This document shows, piece by piece, positions 6,695 to 14,127 of a stretch of DNA of 33,218 nt. Position numbers and translations under genes: made by a program. This DNA is from Candidatus Sumerlaeota bacterium. Lineage in GTDB: Bacteria; Sumerlaeota; Sumerlaeia; UBA8349. The notes beneath the pieces are model-generated. The model was not told where the DNA came from and did no database searches. It worked only from the letters and a program-made list of their open reading frames with translations. The first letter of the stretch is position 1. Each line of letters opens with the position of its first letter. Where the stretch lies: positions 1 to 33,218 of the forward strand of contig JAFGFN010000025.1 of assembly GCA_016931035.1 (NCBI GenBank), read 5' to 3'.

Positions 6695-8878
6695 ATGAAG
6701 AGAGAGCGCGTTATTCTGTACGTCCTGGGAGGGATTCTGTGCGCGGGTCTCGCCGTGCGCGCGTCCTACATCCTCGAGTACGCCGGGACGCCCAACTTCA
6801 CCTATCCCGCGCGCGACGCCCTCTATCACGACTACTGGGCGCGCGCTATCGTCACGGGAGATTGGACTCCGCCCGCGTGGCCGCAAGACCCGATGATCGG
6901 GTCGGACGCCTATTTTCGCGCACCCGGTTATCCGTGGTTTCTCGCCTGGGTGTATCTGGTCACGGGTTCGAGCTATCTGGGGCCCCGCATCGTCCAGGTG
7001 CTGATGGGACTGGGCAATTGCGTCCTTCTCTTTCTCCTCGCTCGGCGCCTGTTCGACTCCGCGAGCGCGCTCGTCGCCGCGGCCCTGATGGCGTTCTACT
7101 GGGTCTTCATCTACTACGAGGGAGAACTCCACTCTCCCATTCTATCGGTCTTCCTTCTGTTTCTTTTCGTCCTGGCCCTCATCCGTTGGACCGAGGGAGG
7201 ACATTGGAGCGCGGCGCTGGCGGCCGGGTCGGTTTTGGGCCTCTTCGCGCTGGTGCGCTCGAACGTCTTTCCGATCTTCCTGAGCGTGGGAGCATGGATG
7301 GCGTGGGCGAGTGCGCGAAACCGCCGCGGATGGCGATGGGCTCTGGTCTCGGTCTCGCTCCTCGGACTCGGGACGGCCGTGGCGGTTTCGCCCGCCACGA
7401 TCCGCAACTACCGCGTCTCGGGCACGTTCGTCCCGGTGACGGCGAACGTGGGTGTGAACCTCTACATCAACTTCAACGACTGGACGATGACCGACTCGGG
7501 CGAATACTCACGTTGGGAGGGGACCTCGCTGCCGGGGCTCGGCGAGAACGTCGGCACGACGGGATGGGATTGCTTCACCTATCCGCGCGTCGTCCGCGCC
7601 TTGGAGCGCAAGTACGGTCTCGCGCCCGGAACGATGAAGTACGCCGATGCGTCGAAGTACTACACCCGGTTGGCGCTCGATTCCATGCGGCGCCACCCCG
7701 GCGCCACACTGAGGCTTCTCGTCGGCCGGGCCCTTCTCTTCTGGGGACCCGCCGAGGTTTCGAACGACGAGATCGTCGCCGCCGAACGGAATCATTCGCG
7801 CCTGCTCCGGTCTCTGCCGGGAAACTTCGCCGTTCTCTCGACGCTTTTCGTCCTGGGTCTTGCGATCCGGACCTACGATTGCGCGAGAAAGCGCGGCAGG
7901 GCCGAAACCGACTCGGTTTCCGGCGCCGCGCGTCACGCCGTCGAGGGAAGGATGCTTCTTCTTCTGCTCATCGCGACGTATTTCGTGTCGGTTCTCCCCG
8001 CCGCTCCCGCCGCGCGCTACCGGGTTCCCGCGATCGCCCTGCTTCTTCCGTTCGGGGGGTATGCGATTGCGAGTCTCGCCGGTTTGGCTCGCCGTCGTCG
8101 CGTGCGCGCGCTGGTCGCGTGGTTGATTGTCGGCGCGGCGGTCGGCGCTCTTGCGCGCACCCAATGGGTCCCTTACGAGGCGAACGAGGCGGCGTGGAAC
8201 TTCTATCGCGGCGGGGCCTACAGCCAACGGGGCGACGTGGAAAACGCCGTCAAGTACTACTCCAAAGCGGTCGAACTCCGCCCGCGCTTCGCGATGTACC
8301 GGATCAACCTGGGGGCGGCCTTGGCCGAACAGGGCCGGCTCGACGAAGCGATCTCGCAGTATCTGAAGAGCGCCGAGATCGATCCCTATTCTTCGGAGGC
8401 GTACAACCGGTTGGGCTTGGCGCGGGCTCGACAGGGGAAGGTCGACGAGGCGATCGAGTCCTTCTCGAAAGCCGTCGAGTTGTCTCCCGATTACCCCGAA
8501 GCGTGCGTCAACTTGGGTATCGCGCTCGGGCAGGCCGGCCGCGCCGACGAGGCGCTCGAGGCGTTCCGCAAGGGAGTGGCGGCGGCGCCTCGGATGCCCG
8601 AGGCGCGCGCCAACCTGGCTCACGCCTACGAGGCCGCCGGGGACTCGGAACACGCTCTCGCCGAATGGGCGGAACTGGTGCGTCTGACTCCGGATCGCGT
8701 CGCTCCGCGCGTTCGGATGGGGCAGCTTCTGGAGAAGATGGGGCGCAAGCCCGAGGCGCTCGCCGTGTACCGCGAAGCGCTCGCGCTCGCGCGCGAGTCC
8801 GGCGACGAAGCCTTGGTCCTGCGCGTTCAGGAACTGATCGATTCGACGAGTGACTCGCACGATAGTGCGTCACAGTAG
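6695..8878 (+). CDS. GT-C membrane glycosyltransferase with C-terminal TPRs
   Basis: A 727-residue protein. The N-terminal part (to about 495) is a multi-pass membrane domain like PMT/ArnT-type GT-C glycosyltransferases, with a first helix at about 6-25, a periplasmic loop containing YHDYWARAIVTGDW and FRAPGYPWFLAWVYL, then many hydrophobic helices. The C-terminal part from about residue 499 has six TPR units of 34 residues (for example LGAALAEQGRLDEAISQYL and LGIALGQAGRADEALEAF). GT-C enzymes move a sugar from a polyprenyl-phosphate donor to an acceptor on the outer side of the membrane. The ATG at 6695 follows TGGGAGATC and begins a signal-anchor; an in-frame ATG at 6506 would run through the divergent gene's start. 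It has the same design as the gene at 29406. Confidence 0.82.
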   Translation: MKRERVILYVLGGILCAGLAVRASYILEYAGTPNFTYPARDALYHDYWARAIVTGDWTPPAWPQDPMIGSDAYFRAPGYPWFLAWVYLVTGSSYLGPRIVQVLMGLGNCVLLFLLARRLFDSASALVAAALMAFYWVFIYYEGELHSPILSVFLLFLFVLALIRWTEGGHWSAALAAGSVLGLFALVRSNVFPIFLSVGAWMAWASARNRRGWRWALVSVSLLGLGTAVAVSPATIRNYRVSGTFVPVTANVGVNLYINFNDWTMTDSGEYSRWEGTSLPGLGENVGTTGWDCFTYPRVVRALERKYGLAPGTMKYADASKYYTRLALDSMRRHPGATLRLLVGRALLFWGPAEVSNDEIVAAERNHSRLLRSLPGNFAVLSTLFVLGLAIRTYDCARKRGRAETDSVSGAARHAVEGRMLLLLLIATYFVSVLPAAPAARYRVPAIALLLPFGGYAIASLAGLARRRRVRALVAWLIVGAAVGALARTQWVPYEANEAAWNFYRGGAYSQRGDVENAVKYYSKAVELRPRFAMYRINLGAALAEQGRLDEAISQYLKSAEIDPYSSEAYNRLGLARARQGKVDEAIESFSKAVELSPDYPEACVNLGIALGQAGRADEALEAFRKGVAAAPRMPEARANLAHAYEAAGDSEHALAEWAELVRLTPDRVAPRVRMGQLLEKMGRKPEALAVYREALALARESGDEALVLRVQELIDSTSDSHDSASQ

Positions 8879-8880
8879 AC

Positions 8881-8959
8881 CTGGGAACGCCGAGCGCCGG
8901 CTCGGCAGAAACGGAAGGACCCCAAAAGGAAAAGCCGAGCTGGCGCTCGGCGTTCCCGG
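8881..8959. terminator. Long inverted repeat between convergent genes
   Basis: Arms 8883-8906 and 8934-8957 pair at 23 of 24 positions (core GGGAACGCCGAGCGCC against its complement). Two more pairs lie outside with one mismatch. The loop is 27 nt and A-rich. It starts 3 bp after the TPR gene stop and lies before the stop of the opposing epimerase gene, so it could end transcription from both sides. No U-tract follows either arm; REP-like palindrome is an equal reading. A second small hairpin, GGGCT-GG-AGCCC, lies at 8969-8980. Confidence 0.6.
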
Positions 8960-8996
8960 GGCTGCGTCGGGCTGGAGCCCGGTAGGAGACTCGGCC

Positions 8997-10250
8997 CTAT
9001 TCCCCGATGAAGACCCGCTTCATGTGGCGTTCGTAGATGTTTTCGAGAACGTTGCGTGCCACGATGGCCTCGTGCGCGTCGAGGGCGTCGAGATAGCGCG
9101 CGCCCATCTCGGCGGCGACCTTGTAGCCGACGTGCAGGAGCTGCCGCACGTTCGAGTTATAGTGCTCGCACGCGAGATCGTGCCGCAGCGCGTGGGTAAA
9201 CTGTTCGCTCGTCCACTTGTCCACGGTCTCGGCCGAAGGCAAGGCTCTCTTGTCGATGTCGATCACGGGGGCGTACGGCGCGCAAAGCTCGTCGAAACGC
9301 CCGAACGCGGTGCGGTAGACCTCCTTGGCGATGGCGAGGCCGTCGCCGCCCGCCTCGGCCAGGCCGATGATCTCTTCGAGCCACGTCGTCCCGGCGGTCT
9401 TGAGGTGCAGTCCCGCGCCGGTCCTCTGGAGGGTCTCGCGGATCGGTTTGTAGATCGAGAATTTGTCGCTTCCCGAGTGCACGCTGAGTTTGAGGTTCGC
9501 GGGAAGGCCGAACTCGCGGACGGCAAACGAGATGACGGCCACGTCCTCGTCGAACTCCTTGGCGAACTGCTTGATATCGCCCGCGTAGTCCACCCCCTTG
9601 TTGAAACGGCCCGTGAATTTCGGGGCGATGGTCTGGGCGGGGATTCCTTCGTCGGCCACCATGGCCAGGATGAAAAACATCTCGACCGGCGTCTGCGGCG
9701 CCTTGGACTCGTCCACCGAGACCTCGGTAATGAAGTCGTCGCTCCCCTTGGCCGAGAGGACGTGGCGATAGATCTTGCCCGCTTCCTTGACGGCGAGGAG
9801 GAAGCGCCGGCCGATTTGTTCGAGCCAGGTTCTCGAGACTTCGAACTCCTGATCGATGCCGGGGATTTCGAGATAGCCCAGGTATTTCGACTGTTTCTTG
9901 ACGAACGCGTCGAGGTCGGCGGTTTCGGGCGCCTCGTCGATGAAGTCGGCCACGTCGAGCGTGAAGAAGTCGCTCGATGCGATGAAGAGGTCCACGTTCT
10001 TGAGGCCGATATGGTCGGCATCCACGTGGTAGGGGCCTTTCCAGTCCCCGGCGCGGACCGCCTCGTCGGCCTCGGCGCGCACGGCGTCGGGCGTCGTTTT
10101 GACGATGGTGTGTTCGCGGTGCGACTTGTTCCAGACGGGGACGATATCGACCCCGCTTTCCTTGGCCAGTTTAAAGGCGGCGAGTTGCGCCTTGCCTTGG
10201 CGGCCGAAGCGGTCGCCCACGCCCATCGAGAACTTCTCCAATGCCATCAT
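8997..10250 (-). CDS. uxaE: Tagaturonate epimerase (UxaE family)
   Basis: A 417-residue protein. The N-terminal FSMGVGDRFGRQGKAQL, the block IVPVWNKSHREHTIVKT and the stretch YHVDADHIGLKNVDLFI are those I associate with UxaE. UxaE interconverts D-tagaturonate and D-fructuronate at C4 in the alternative galacturonate route described from Thermotoga. Conserved His and Asp residues (VDADHI, LSVHSGSDKFS near the middle, HLKTAGTTWLEE) are likely metal and substrate ligands. It appears cytoplasmic with no signal peptide. It stands alone; no other hexuronate genes are in view, so its pathway partners must lie elsewhere. MM at the start allows 10250 or 10247. Length is somewhat shorter than the roughly 480 residues I recall for the Thermotoga enzyme. 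Confidence 0.78.
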   Translation of the reverse strand: MMALEKFSMGVGDRFGRQGKAQLAAFKLAKESGVDIVPVWNKSHREHTIVKTTPDAVRAEADEAVRAGDWKGPYHVDADHIGLKNVDLFIASSDFFTLDVADFIDEAPETADLDAFVKKQSKYLGYLEIPGIDQEFEVSRTWLEQIGRRFLLAVKEAGKIYRHVLSAKGSDDFITEVSVDESKAPQTPVEMFFILAMVADEGIPAQTIAPKFTGRFNKGVDYAGDIKQFAKEFDEDVAVISFAVREFGLPANLKLSVHSGSDKFSIYKPIRETLQRTGAGLHLKTAGTTWLEEIIGLAEAGGDGLAIAKEVYRTAFGRFDELCAPYAPVIDIDKRALPSAETVDKWTSEQFTHALRHDLACEHYNSNVRQLLHVGYKVAAEMGARYLDALDAHEAIVARNVLENIYERHMKRVFIGE

Positions 10251-10321
10251 CGTTGTGCGCCCTTTCTGCTAAGACTGTGTTGCTTTGTCGTCGTCCCGCA
10301 AAGCCAAATCGCGGACTCCCA

Positions 10322-10350
10322 ACCGTAGAATCCGCGCCTCGAAAGGTCAA
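10322..10350 (-). promoter_or_regulatory. Weak sigma-70-type promoter candidate for uxaE
   Basis: On the minus strand TTGACC (10350-10345) and TACGGT (10327-10322) are separated by 17 nt, with the start codon 72 nt downstream of the -10 element. The -35 is good and the -10 poor. No operator for a hexuronate regulator was recognised. Confidence 0.35.
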
Positions 10351-10375
10351 GGCTTTTCCCGAACTACGGATACTG

Positions 10376-10641
10376 TCGGGTGCGACCCAGCAATTTGAGA
10401 ACGCCACCGCCGACTTCATGTCGGTGGGGCGCTGATTATGCTCCAGATCGCCGCCAGTTGCCCCCCTTTCCTCCCCCCTCCCCTCTTCCTCCCTGCCCAC
10501 GGCAGGGAGGAAGAGGGGAGGGGGGAGGAAGAAAAAACGTTCCCCCGTCTGGAGCAGAACCAGCGCTCCGCCGGTGTAAAACCGGCGGGGGCGAAGAATC
10601 GCGGCCCAAAGCGCTTCTTCAAAATGGCGGGTTGCACCCGA
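10376..10641. repeat. 266-bp nested palindromic element with 30-bp perfect hairpin
   Basis: At the centre, 10468-10497 and 10501-10530 are perfect 30-bp complements with a 3-nt loop (CAC); one arm is pure pyrimidine apart from a single G (10495). Next out, 10432-10450 pairs with 10549-10567 at 17 of 19 positions. Outside that are two small hairpins (10402-10427; CCGCCGGT/ACCGGCGG at about 10572-10592). The ends are TCGGGTGCGACCC (10376-10388) and GGGTTGCACCCGA (10629-10641), complementary at 12 of 13. It encodes nothing credible. It lies between the stop of the phosphatase operon and the uxaE promoter region and may end or stabilise the operon mRNA. It may also be a MITE-like element; no target duplication was seen. 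Confidence 0.75.
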
Positions 10642-10661
10642 TACCGCCAAACGGATCGTCT

Positions 10662-11759
10662 TCAGGCGGGATCGAGCTTATTCTTCGGCGCGGCGGGATG
10701 ACCCGGGAAAACCGTGACGCGCACGCAAGAAGCCAAGGCGACAAGAAGCAGGAGGTTGAGGGCAAACGCCGCCGCGCGATATCGGTCGAGCCAGGGAAGG
10801 AGTCCCACAAGCATGTACTTCTCCAGGCGGTCTTCCGATTCGTGCTCCTCATCGACGTAGAGTATGCGTTCCGACACCGAGTCGGGGTCGACGTGGATTA
10901 CGATCGCATGATGAAAATGGCCGAAGTTGGCGTCACGCAACGGCGCGCCACCTCCTCCCGTGACGAGATACGCGGTGTCGCGCCGCTCGATGCGGGCATA
11001 ACCGTGATAGTCGCCGCAAATGACGTAATCCGGATTCAGACGGTCGATCAAGGAAACAAACTCGTCGCTGCCGTCGCACTCCTTGGTCTCGAAGTCCCTC
11101 GAAATGGGAGGCGGAACATGCGTGAACACGAAGATGTGGCGGTACCTCCGTCTCGCGTCGCTGTCGGCCAATCCCCTCAAGAAATCGAGGCTCTCCCGAT
11201 TCGACTGCCCGTCGGGCAACACGCGTAGGAAGACGAACAGGCAATCTTGATAGGGAAACGAGAAGATCGTCGGGCCGTAGAGTTGCTCGAAGCGCGAGAG
11301 GGAAAAATGCTTCTCGTCGACATCGTGATTCCCGGCAATCAAGAAGAGGGGAAAGGGGAAAGCGAGCTCCTCGGCGACTTCGGCGCGGAAGAACGCGTGT
11401 TGCGCCTCGCTGGGTCGATTCACGAAATCCCCGAGATTGACACAGAACGACAAAGGCTCGTCGCGTAGTCGTTCCGCGATGCGCTCGAACGTCGAGCCTC
11501 CCCGGGTGTCGCCGACCACGGCGAAGGAGAACTCCTCGCGGTCGGGTTGGCTCGTCAGGGTTTCGCGAATCCGGGGGAAGTTGCCGAGAGCGGCGGGCAG
11601 CGGCGCGGAACCCTCGGTCCGATGAAGCCAGAGGGCGAGAGCCTCGGCGGCGAAGAACGCGAGGATCGCCACGGCGCACGTCGCGGCCAGGATGCGTCGC
11701 ACCCGCGGCCTGCCCCCGTGCCCCCGTGAGCCTCGGTCGAGTTTGGCGGTCTGGTTCAT
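10662..11759 (-). CDS. Membrane-anchored metallophosphoesterase
   Basis: A 365-residue calcineurin-like phosphoesterase. All core motifs are present in order: VVGDTRGG (D84), NLGDFVN (D111), AGNHDVD (N144, H145), FTHVPP (H214) and CGDYHGYAR (H252), giving the two-metal site. One membrane helix near residues 23-45 and another near 328-348 bracket the catalytic domain, which would therefore face the periplasm. Its ATG overlaps the histidine-kinase stop as ATGA, so it is the last, translationally coupled gene of the ArnT-like/regulator/kinase operon. The substrate is unknown; lipid-linked phosphates such as a carrier pyrophosphate or lipid A phosphate would suit the context, an inference. The frame remains open upstream into kinase DNA, but that part is not coding. 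Confidence 0.85.
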   Translation of the reverse strand: MNQTAKLDRGSRGHGGRPRVRRILAATCAVAILAFFAAEALALWLHRTEGSAPLPAALGNFPRIRETLTSQPDREEFSFAVVGDTRGGSTFERIAERLRDEPLSFCVNLGDFVNRPSEAQHAFFRAEVAEELAFPFPLFLIAGNHDVDEKHFSLSRFEQLYGPTIFSFPYQDCLFVFLRVLPDGQSNRESLDFLRGLADSDARRRYRHIFVFTHVPPPISRDFETKECDGSDEFVSLIDRLNPDYVICGDYHGYARIERRDTAYLVTGGGGAPLRDANFGHFHHAIVIHVDPDSVSERILYVDEEHESEDRLEKYMLVGLLPWLDRYRAAAFALNLLLLVALASCVRVTVFPGHPAAPKNKLDPA

Positions 11760-13273
11760 AGGTTTCGATCTCCGTTCGGAGTGGGTGTTTCGCGGTCTTG
11801 GGGAGACGAGGATTCGGCGGATGGGCGTTGCTCGCGCAGATTCAACGCGAAGCAGACGACCGTCCCGTCCTGGACCTCGACCGTCAAGTCGCCTCCCATG
11901 GCCCGGGCAGCCGTGCGGGCGAGCGCCAAGCCGAGTCCGGCGCCTCCCTGCAGGCGCGAGTCGGAGCGTCGGGTGCGCGACGCGTCGCCGCGCCAGAAGC
12001 GCTCGAAGGCGCGCTGGGCGAAGTCGGGTGCGAGCCCGGCGACGTCGTTCAGAACGTGGAGCGCAAGATCTCCGGGCGTTGGGACGACTTCGACCCAGAC
12101 GCGCCCTCCGGGCGGCGCGTAGCGCGCGGCGTTCGCGAAGAGGTTGTTCAGTACGATGCGCAACAGGTGAACGCTCGCCTCGATTTCGGTCCCGGGTTGG
12201 ACGCGATTCTCGAAGGCGACGCGCCGCAGTCCGGCAACGTTCTCGAGCCCGGACCAAGCAGCCTCTATCTCGACGTGGAGATCGAGGGTTTCGGATTCGG
12301 GGCGAGTCGTACCGGCTTCGAGACGAGCGAGCTCCAGGAGGTTCTCGACCAGCGATTGAATCTCGACGACCATGCTTCCGCAACGCTGGATCGCATCGCC
12401 CAATTCCTCGGCGGGTCGCGGATGCAGCATCGCCACCTCGATTTCGGCGCGCAGACCTCCGAGCGGCGTGAAGAGCTCGTGGGCGACGTCGGAAGAGAAG
12501 CGCTTCTCGCGACGGAACGATTCGGCCACGGCTTCGAGCGAGCGGTTGAGACGCCCTGCCAAGAGGGAGAGATCGGGATCGTCGGGCACGCGGACGGGGC
12601 GAATGTCGTCGGGCGTGATGCGCGATACGTCCTCGACGAGATTGCCGAGGGGACGCAGGGCGCGCCATACGATGAGCCATGCACCGAAGACCGCCAACAC
12701 AAGGCCGCCGCCGAGAACGGCGGCGGAGCGCTTGAGAATCTCGATCAAGCGGCGATCCGCCTCGTCGCGTTCGATGCCGGCGACGACGACGGTCTTCTCG
12801 TCTCCCGCCGCTGTAGGCAATCTCACGCTCTCGGCTCGGCAGCGCAAGTGCCTGCCTTGAACGCGGACGTTCCAGCCGTCGCGGTCGACACGGCGAAGGA
12901 TCTCTTTCCACGAGTATGGGCCCAGAAGGTCGCCGTCGGCGCGCAGGTCCGAGGAACTGGCGAGGACCCTCCCGTCGCTCGCGGAACGGATCTCGTAGAA
13001 CGTTTCCTCGACGCCCGCTCGCCAACGCGAGTCGATCGTTCCCTCTGCGATCGCGGCGGGATTCGCCAGAAGGACCGCGTTCTGCGCCGAGACTTCGATC
13101 ACCGCGTCGAGCGAGTCGTCCAAGGAGCCGTTAAGCCCGCTGATCGTGCGTTCCGCCGTGACGATGCCGATGGCGACGAAGACCACGAAGAGAAACGCCA
13201 TCAATCCCATTGCGATGCGAAACCGCATGGGACGTTTGCGAACGAGGGGCGTAGGGCCGCTATTCCGTATCAT
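11756..13273 (-). CDS. Sensor histidine kinase
   Basis: A 505-residue membrane kinase, EnvZ/PmrB-like in layout: TM1 at about 20-40, a 140-residue periplasmic sensor, TM2 at about 186-203, a HAMP-like linker (RALRPLGNLVEDVSRI), an H-box FSSDVAHELFTPLGGL with phospho-acceptor H265, an N-box LNNLFANAARYAP, and a G2 box GGAGLGLALART. The G1 box is unusual: NDVAGL stands where DxGxG or NxGxG is expected, so one conserved Gly is Val. ATP binding may be altered. It is coupled to the phosphatase downstream by ATGA. The start at 13273 has AGAGGGGG 11 nt upstream; M16 (13228) is an alternative without a ribosome site. Its partner regulator is encoded 138 nt upstream. Confidence 0.9.
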   Translation of the reverse strand: MIRNSGPTPLVRKRPMRFRIAMGLMAFLFVVFVAIGIVTAERTISGLNGSLDDSLDAVIEVSAQNAVLLANPAAIAEGTIDSRWRAGVEETFYEIRSASDGRVLASSSDLRADGDLLGPYSWKEILRRVDRDGWNVRVQGRHLRCRAESVRLPTAAGDEKTVVVAGIERDEADRRLIEILKRSAAVLGGGLVLAVFGAWLIVWRALRPLGNLVEDVSRITPDDIRPVRVPDDPDLSLLAGRLNRSLEAVAESFRREKRFSSDVAHELFTPLGGLRAEIEVAMLHPRPAEELGDAIQRCGSMVVEIQSLVENLLELARLEAGTTRPESETLDLHVEIEAAWSGLENVAGLRRVAFENRVQPGTEIEASVHLLRIVLNNLFANAARYAPPGGRVWVEVVPTPGDLALHVLNDVAGLAPDFAQRAFERFWRGDASRTRRSDSRLQGGAGLGLALARTAARAMGGDLTVEVQDGTVVCFALNLREQRPSAESSSPQDRETPTPNGDRNL

Positions 13274-13412
13274 GAAGCGGTTCGCCCCCTCTTTCCTCGT
13301 GGGTCCCTTCGAGAGTTTGCCCCGAAACGCCCGGCAACTGGAGCGCCGAGTTCCCGGGCACGTCGCGCAGGCGCGACCGCGTCAGGCGGAATCGCGCGGA
13401 CCAGGCGGACAT
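13260..13412 (-). CDS. Possible 50-aa ORF between regulator and kinase
   Basis: The regulator stop and this ATG overlap as TGATG, and its end overlaps the kinase start by 14 nt, so the operon has no uncovered gap if it is real. By my count 26 of its first 27 codons end in G or C, like the true genes here; the second half is less biased. The product (starting MSAWSARFRLTRSRLRDVPG) is Arg-rich with no membrane segment or known motif. It could be a coupling peptide, a small regulator or chance. Confidence 0.35.
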   Translation of the reverse strand: MSAWSARFRLTRSRLRDVPGNSALQLPGVSGQTLEGTHEERGGEPLHDTE

Positions 13413-14086
13413 CACGCGCGCTCCTCGAGAACGTAGCCCTCTCCCCTTCGAGTATGAATCAGGGGGATGGCGTTTCCCTCGTCGATCTTCTTGCGCAGAG
13501 AGCTGATGTGGACGTCCACGACGTTGCTCGCGGCCTCGGAGCGGAAATCGTAGACGTGCTCCCAGATCTCGGTGCGCGAAACCACCTCGCCCGTCCTCCG
13601 GGCGAGATACTCCAGAATGGCGAACTCGCGTGGGGTGAGCGCGACCGGCTTGCCCGCTCTCTCGACGGTGCGACGGACCGTGTCGATCTTCAAGTCCGAG
13701 ACCTCGAGGTCGGGACTGCGCTGTTGGTAAACTCGCCGAACCAGGGCGCGGACGCGCGAGAGGAGTTCCTCGAACGCGAAGGGTTTGGTCAGGTAGTCGT
13801 CGGCGCCGGCGTCGATCCCCTCGACCCGGTCTTTGATCGCCGTGCGAGCGGTCAGAAGAAGGACCGGGGTGTTGCATCCCTTTTCGCGCAGTCGGCGGAG
13901 AATCGTCAGCCCGTCGATCCCGGGGAGCATGATGTCGAGGATGAGGGCGTCGTACCGGTTCGTTTCGGCGTACCAGAGCCCTTCTTCTCCGTCGCGCGAG
14001 ACGTCGACGGCGTAACCCGATTCGCGCAGACCTTCTCCGAGCGAACGCGCCAACGGCTCATAGTCCTCGACCACCAGGAGTTTCAT
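13412..14086 (-). CDS. OmpR/PhoB-family response regulator
   Basis: A 224-residue regulator. The receiver domain has acidic residues E7/D8, phospho-acceptor D51 (ALILDIMLPGIDG), T79 and K101 (YLTKPF). The C-terminal winged helix (about 128-220) contains LTPREFAILEYLARRTGEVVSRTEIWEHVYD and VDVHISSLRKKID, typical of the OmpR family and closest in feel to PmrA/QseB/CopR. It should bind direct repeats with an 11-bp period, and such a repeat lies at 16021-16037 ahead of the operon. The ATG at 14086 follows AGAGGA. The frame stays open upstream through the glycosyltransferase gene, but only this part is coding. It is 41 bp after the glycosyltransferase stop, thus co-transcribed. Confidence 0.93.
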   Translation of the reverse strand: MKLLVVEDYEPLARSLGEGLRESGYAVDVSRDGEEGLWYAETNRYDALILDIMLPGIDGLTILRRLREKGCNTPVLLLTARTAIKDRVEGIDAGADDYLTKPFAFEELLSRVRALVRRVYQQRSPDLEVSDLKIDTVRRTVERAGKPVALTPREFAILEYLARRTGEVVSRTEIWEHVYDFRSEAASNVVDVHISSLRKKIDEGNAIPLIHTRRGEGYVLEERA

Positions 14087-14127
14087 TTCGCCCGCGGTCC
14101 TCTCCGTTGGTATCGCGACACGGCTTT

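Noticed and set aside
10662..13025. 787-codon minus-strand frame treated as one protein
   Set aside because: Only the part from 11759 down is a phosphoesterase. The upstream part is the kinase gene read in the wrong frame.
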